From an archaeon (GTDB taxonomy: Archaea; Methanobacteriota_B; Thermococci; Methanofastidiosales; NM3), in contig RXIG01000028.1 of the NCBI GenBank assembly GCA_004212155.1, positions 32,812-96,811 of the forward strand: DNA of 64,000 bases, in the 5' to 3' direction. Made by a program: the position numbers and the translations under genes. Within the stretch, counting starts at the first letter, position 1. Every line of letters starts with the position of its first letter. This document shows, piece by piece, positions 61,834-64,000 of the stretch. The notes under the pieces are model-generated. The model worked only from the letters and a program-made list of their open reading frames with translations, was not told where the DNA came from and did not search any database.

Positions 61834-62343
61834 CTACTTCTTGTTCGCCTCGAGGTATTTTAGCCCCTCTTCCGTGATATGGAGCGTGAAGTTAGGGTAT
61901 ACTCCCTCCACCTTCTTGGCCAGTCCACAGTACTCAAGCTCGTCGGCAAGCATGTGTGCCTCGTCCTCGGCCATGTTCAGTTCGCGAAGCAGCTTCGTTT
62001 CGGGGACATAGTACGGATTTCCGTTCTTGTACTCGTTTTTGAGTATCTCCAACACCTTGAGCTTCTCTGGTCCGTGAAGCTTGCATTCCTTGAGTATTTC
62101 TACCTTCCCTTCCTTGAGTGCGTCGATGCCCTTGTGTCGTATCTTCAACAAGAAGGTTGGTGCGAATCCCTCCTCCTTGTATACATAGCCGTTCATCTCG
62201 AGATTTTCGGCATAGGGCCTTAGTTCCTCGACCGACATGCTAAGTCGGGAGCGCAGTTCGCTGGACGGTACGAAGTATGGGGGGTCCTTGTCGTAGTGCT
62301 CTTTCAAAATTTCCAATATCTTCATGTAGATATCTTCAGCCAT
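61834..62343 (-). CDS. Tandem winged-helix protein
   Basis: 169 residues made of two related units, about 4-85 and 92-169. Each has the same sequence of helices and a wing: IYMKILEILKEHYDKDPPYFVPSSELRSRL in the first and LKVLEILKNEYKNGNPYYVPETKLLREL in the second, followed by EL..YAE.LE..GYV or ADELEYCGLA and a final beta pair. This looks like an internal duplication of a winged helix-turn-helix. Role unknown, DNA or RNA binding likely. Reads toward truA and cdc48 on the same strand. Confidence 0.75.
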   Translation of the reverse strand: MAEDIYMKILEILKEHYDKDPPYFVPSSELRSRLSMSVEELRPYAENLEMNGYVYKEEGFAPTFLLKIRHKGIDALKEGKVEILKECKLHGPEKLKVLEILKNEYKNGNPYYVPETKLLRELNMAEDEAHMLADELEYCGLAKKVEGVYPNFTLHITEEGLKYLEANKK

Positions 62344-62520
62344 ATGTTTCCACCATGTGAATAATGGTAGTGAATATTATTAAACCTTATGCATTATTTG
62401 GTCTTTTTTTGCAATAAATGGATTATATTGTCTTATTTCAAGCATCATACAACAACAATACAATTATGGTGTTGTCATATGCGGGGATATACCATGATCA
62501 AACGCACCTTATAGTGCTTC

Positions 62521-62543
62521 AAAAAAAGTGAGGGAAGAAAAAA
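62521..62543 (-). terminator. T-run terminator of the CoA-transferase gene
   Basis: On the minus strand, T6 and then T7 (62521-62527) separated by a C-rich stretch, 16-38 bases after the stop at 62559. Confidence 0.4.
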
Positions 62544-62558
62544 GGGATAGAAGGAGGC

Positions 62559-63746
62559 TTATATGGCCCCCTCGTCGACAAGCTCTCGTATCTGCTCGTC
62601 CGTATAACCAGCGATCTTTTTTATGGTCTCGCGGTTGTGATGTCCCAGATGTGGCGCGGACATGTATATGTCGGTGTTCATCGATGAGAACTTGATAGGG
62701 TTGTTGACGAGTTTGATGGAGCCCAGCTTGTCGTGGGGCAGTTCCACCACCATGTTCCTGTGCGCTGTGTTGGGGTCGCTTACCACCTTGTCGACGGTGT
62801 TGACGGGTCCGCACGGCACGCCAAGCTTGCCGATCGTGTCGACAGCATCATCGGTGGTCTTGTCCGTTGTCCACCTCTCGATCCGCTCCTTGAGTATGTC
62901 ATGGTGTTGTGAGCGCGCCTCGTTCGAGGTGAATCGTTCATCGCCGAGGAGCTCATCCATTCCGAGTCCCTTGCAGAAACGTTCCCAGAGGGAGTCGTTG
63001 CCCACGGCGATGACCATCCAACCATCCTTTGTCTTGAAGACGTCAAATGGCGCAAGCGACGGGTGGCGCGAACCGATGCGCTCGGGTACCTCGCCTGTGG
63101 CGAAGTAGCGTGCGACGGCGTTTTCAAGCACTGACATAATGCAGTCTGTCATGGCGATGTCGATCTTTTGTCCTTCACCGGTCGTCTCGCGTGCACGAAG
63201 CGCGGAGAGGATGCCTATGCCAGTGAACAAACCCGATATGATGTCACCTATCGAACTTCCTACGCGCGTAGGGGGCTTGTCAGGGTAACCGGTGATGCTC
63301 ATCAGTCCTCCGAATGCCTGGGCGATGATGTCATAGCCCGGGCGCCCCGGATAGACGGTATCGTGTCCGAATCCACAAATCGATGCATAGACGATCTTGG
63401 GATTCACCTTCTTCAGGTCCTCATAGCCCACGCCGAGCTTTTCCATCGTACCAGGCCTGAAGTTCTCGGTCACGACATCGGCGTTTTTCACCATGTCCAG
63501 GAAGAGCTGTTTGCCTTTTGGATGTTTCATGTTAATGGTAATCGAGTTCTTGTCCCTGTTGATGGAGTGGAAGTACGCTGATTCCCCATCAATGAACGGA
63601 CCAAATTCCCGTGTATCGTCGCCTTTACCAGGGCGTTCGATCTTGATGACCTCGGCCCCCATGTCTGCAAGCACCATCGTGCAATACGGCATTGCCAGCA
63701 CGTGTCCAAAGTCCAATATCCTTATACCTTCAAGCGGTCGTTCCAC
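62559..63746 (-). CDS. CaiB/BaiF-type CoA-transferase (family III)
   Basis: 395 residues. N-terminus ILDFGHVLAMPYCTMVLADMGAEVIKIERP, then RDKNSITINMKHPKGK, VVTENFRPGTMEKLGVGYEDL, GFGHDTVYPGRPGYDIIAQAFGG and the catalytic Asp region IDIAMTDCIMSVLENA. Family III transferases move CoA between acyl-CoA and a free acid (for example formyl, carnitine or succinyl groups). The substrate cannot be deduced. GTG start at 63746 follows GGAGG by seven bases; an ATG two bases earlier is out of frame. TATA-like CTTTAAATATTTCC near 63868-63881. Stand-alone gene at the window edge. Confidence 0.92.
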   Translation of the reverse strand: MERPLEGIRILDFGHVLAMPYCTMVLADMGAEVIKIERPGKGDDTREFGPFIDGESAYFHSINRDKNSITINMKHPKGKQLFLDMVKNADVVTENFRPGTMEKLGVGYEDLKKVNPKIVYASICGFGHDTVYPGRPGYDIIAQAFGGLMSITGYPDKPPTRVGSSIGDIISGLFTGIGILSALRARETTGEGQKIDIAMTDCIMSVLENAVARYFATGEVPERIGSRHPSLAPFDVFKTKDGWMVIAVGNDSLWERFCKGLGMDELLGDERFTSNEARSQHHDILKERIERWTTDKTTDDAVDTIGKLGVPCGPVNTVDKVVSDPNTAHRNMVVELPHDKLGSIKLVNNPIKFSSMNTDIYMSAPHLGHHNRETIKKIAGYTDEQIRELVDEGAI

Positions 63747-64000
63747 ATTAATTCCTCCAACCGTTTTCTCAAGAGATACCCTTCATGGAGTCTCCTTGCC
63801 ACCTGCCTTTGGCACCATGAGGGAACGTTGGTTATCGTTATCTCTATGTGTACTACCTGTATTTTGGAAATATTTAAAGGTTTGTTCGTTGTTTAATTAC
63901 ATATTATTCTTTTATTTTTTATAATAATGAATTTTATATAATATAATTAAAAATTATATGAAACTAATTCAAAATAGAAGAAATATAATAAATTTAGTAC
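63747..64000. other. AT-rich window end upstream of the CoA-transferase
   Basis: Holds the TATA-like element of the CoA-transferase near 63868-63881 and then, from about 63890, an almost purely A/T stretch to the window end. I see no gene in it. Confidence 0.4.

Overview
The window is archaeal chromosome. It carries archaeal information-processing genes (aIF2 beta, NMD3, archaeal DnaG, TFB, Gar1, NAC, eL41, Cdc48, deoxyhypusine and diphthine synthases), a complete A-type ATP synthase operon, two tRNA genes with introns, TATA-type promoters about 25-30 bases before many start codons (several transcripts look leaderless) and GGTGA-type ribosome-binding sites. Families such as DUF357, DUF424, DUF555, DUF211 and DUF1284 fit a euryarchaeote in the broad sense; I cannot fix the lineage. 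Gene density is high, most genes are housekeeping, and I see no insertion sequence, prophage or CRISPR array.

Layout. 1-9.5 kb: a partial secreted helical protein, deoxyhypusine synthase, rhomboid protease, aspartate dehydrogenase, a tiny eL41 ribosomal protein gene, a DUF3160 lipoprotein, valyl-tRNA synthetase with a metallo-beta-lactamase protein. 9.7-19.9 kb: tRNA-Ile, a PPDK-N-type protein, tRNA-Pro, a PAS protein, DUF1284, the aIF2 beta/DUF424/NMD3 operon, an HxGH nucleotidyltransferase, DUF167, dnaG, a cobalamin adenosyltransferase and intron-containing tRNA-Met. 19.9-27.8 kb: methyltransferase, FKBP/Nif3 operon, a CARDB surface protein facing a membrane-bound ArsR-like regulator, then hypE and hypAB for NiFe-hydrogenase maturation (hypF lies at 50 kb). 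28-40.7 kb: gar1-tfb, two membrane proteins, the ATP synthase operon H-I-K-E-C-F-A-B-D, and NAC. The K subunit keeps the residue set of Na+-binding rotor rings.

40.7-55.3 kb: an ABC-2 exporter, a small Cys-rich protein, a three-gene LigD-type DNA end-joining operon (phosphoesterase, ligase, primase-polymerase as separate proteins), intron-containing tRNA-Ser(CGA), a second ABC exporter, a ParB-fold protein resembling free-serine kinases, hypF, pyrF, and the dphB-DUF357-DUF555-pyrD operon. 55.4-64 kb: a beta-propeller lipoprotein, a substrate-binding lipoprotein whose two halves are in swapped order and which follows a strong hairpin at the predicted transcript start, Cdc48 with an exact CTAAC-N5-GTTAG operator at its promoter, TruA, a tandem winged-helix protein and a CaiB-type CoA-transferase.

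The points most worth following are the swapped-order substrate-binding protein and its structured leader, the HSR1-like heat-shock operator in front of cdc48, the split LigD operon whose first gene appears to start at AUC, the eL41 mini-gene and the inferred Na+ specificity of the ATP synthase.
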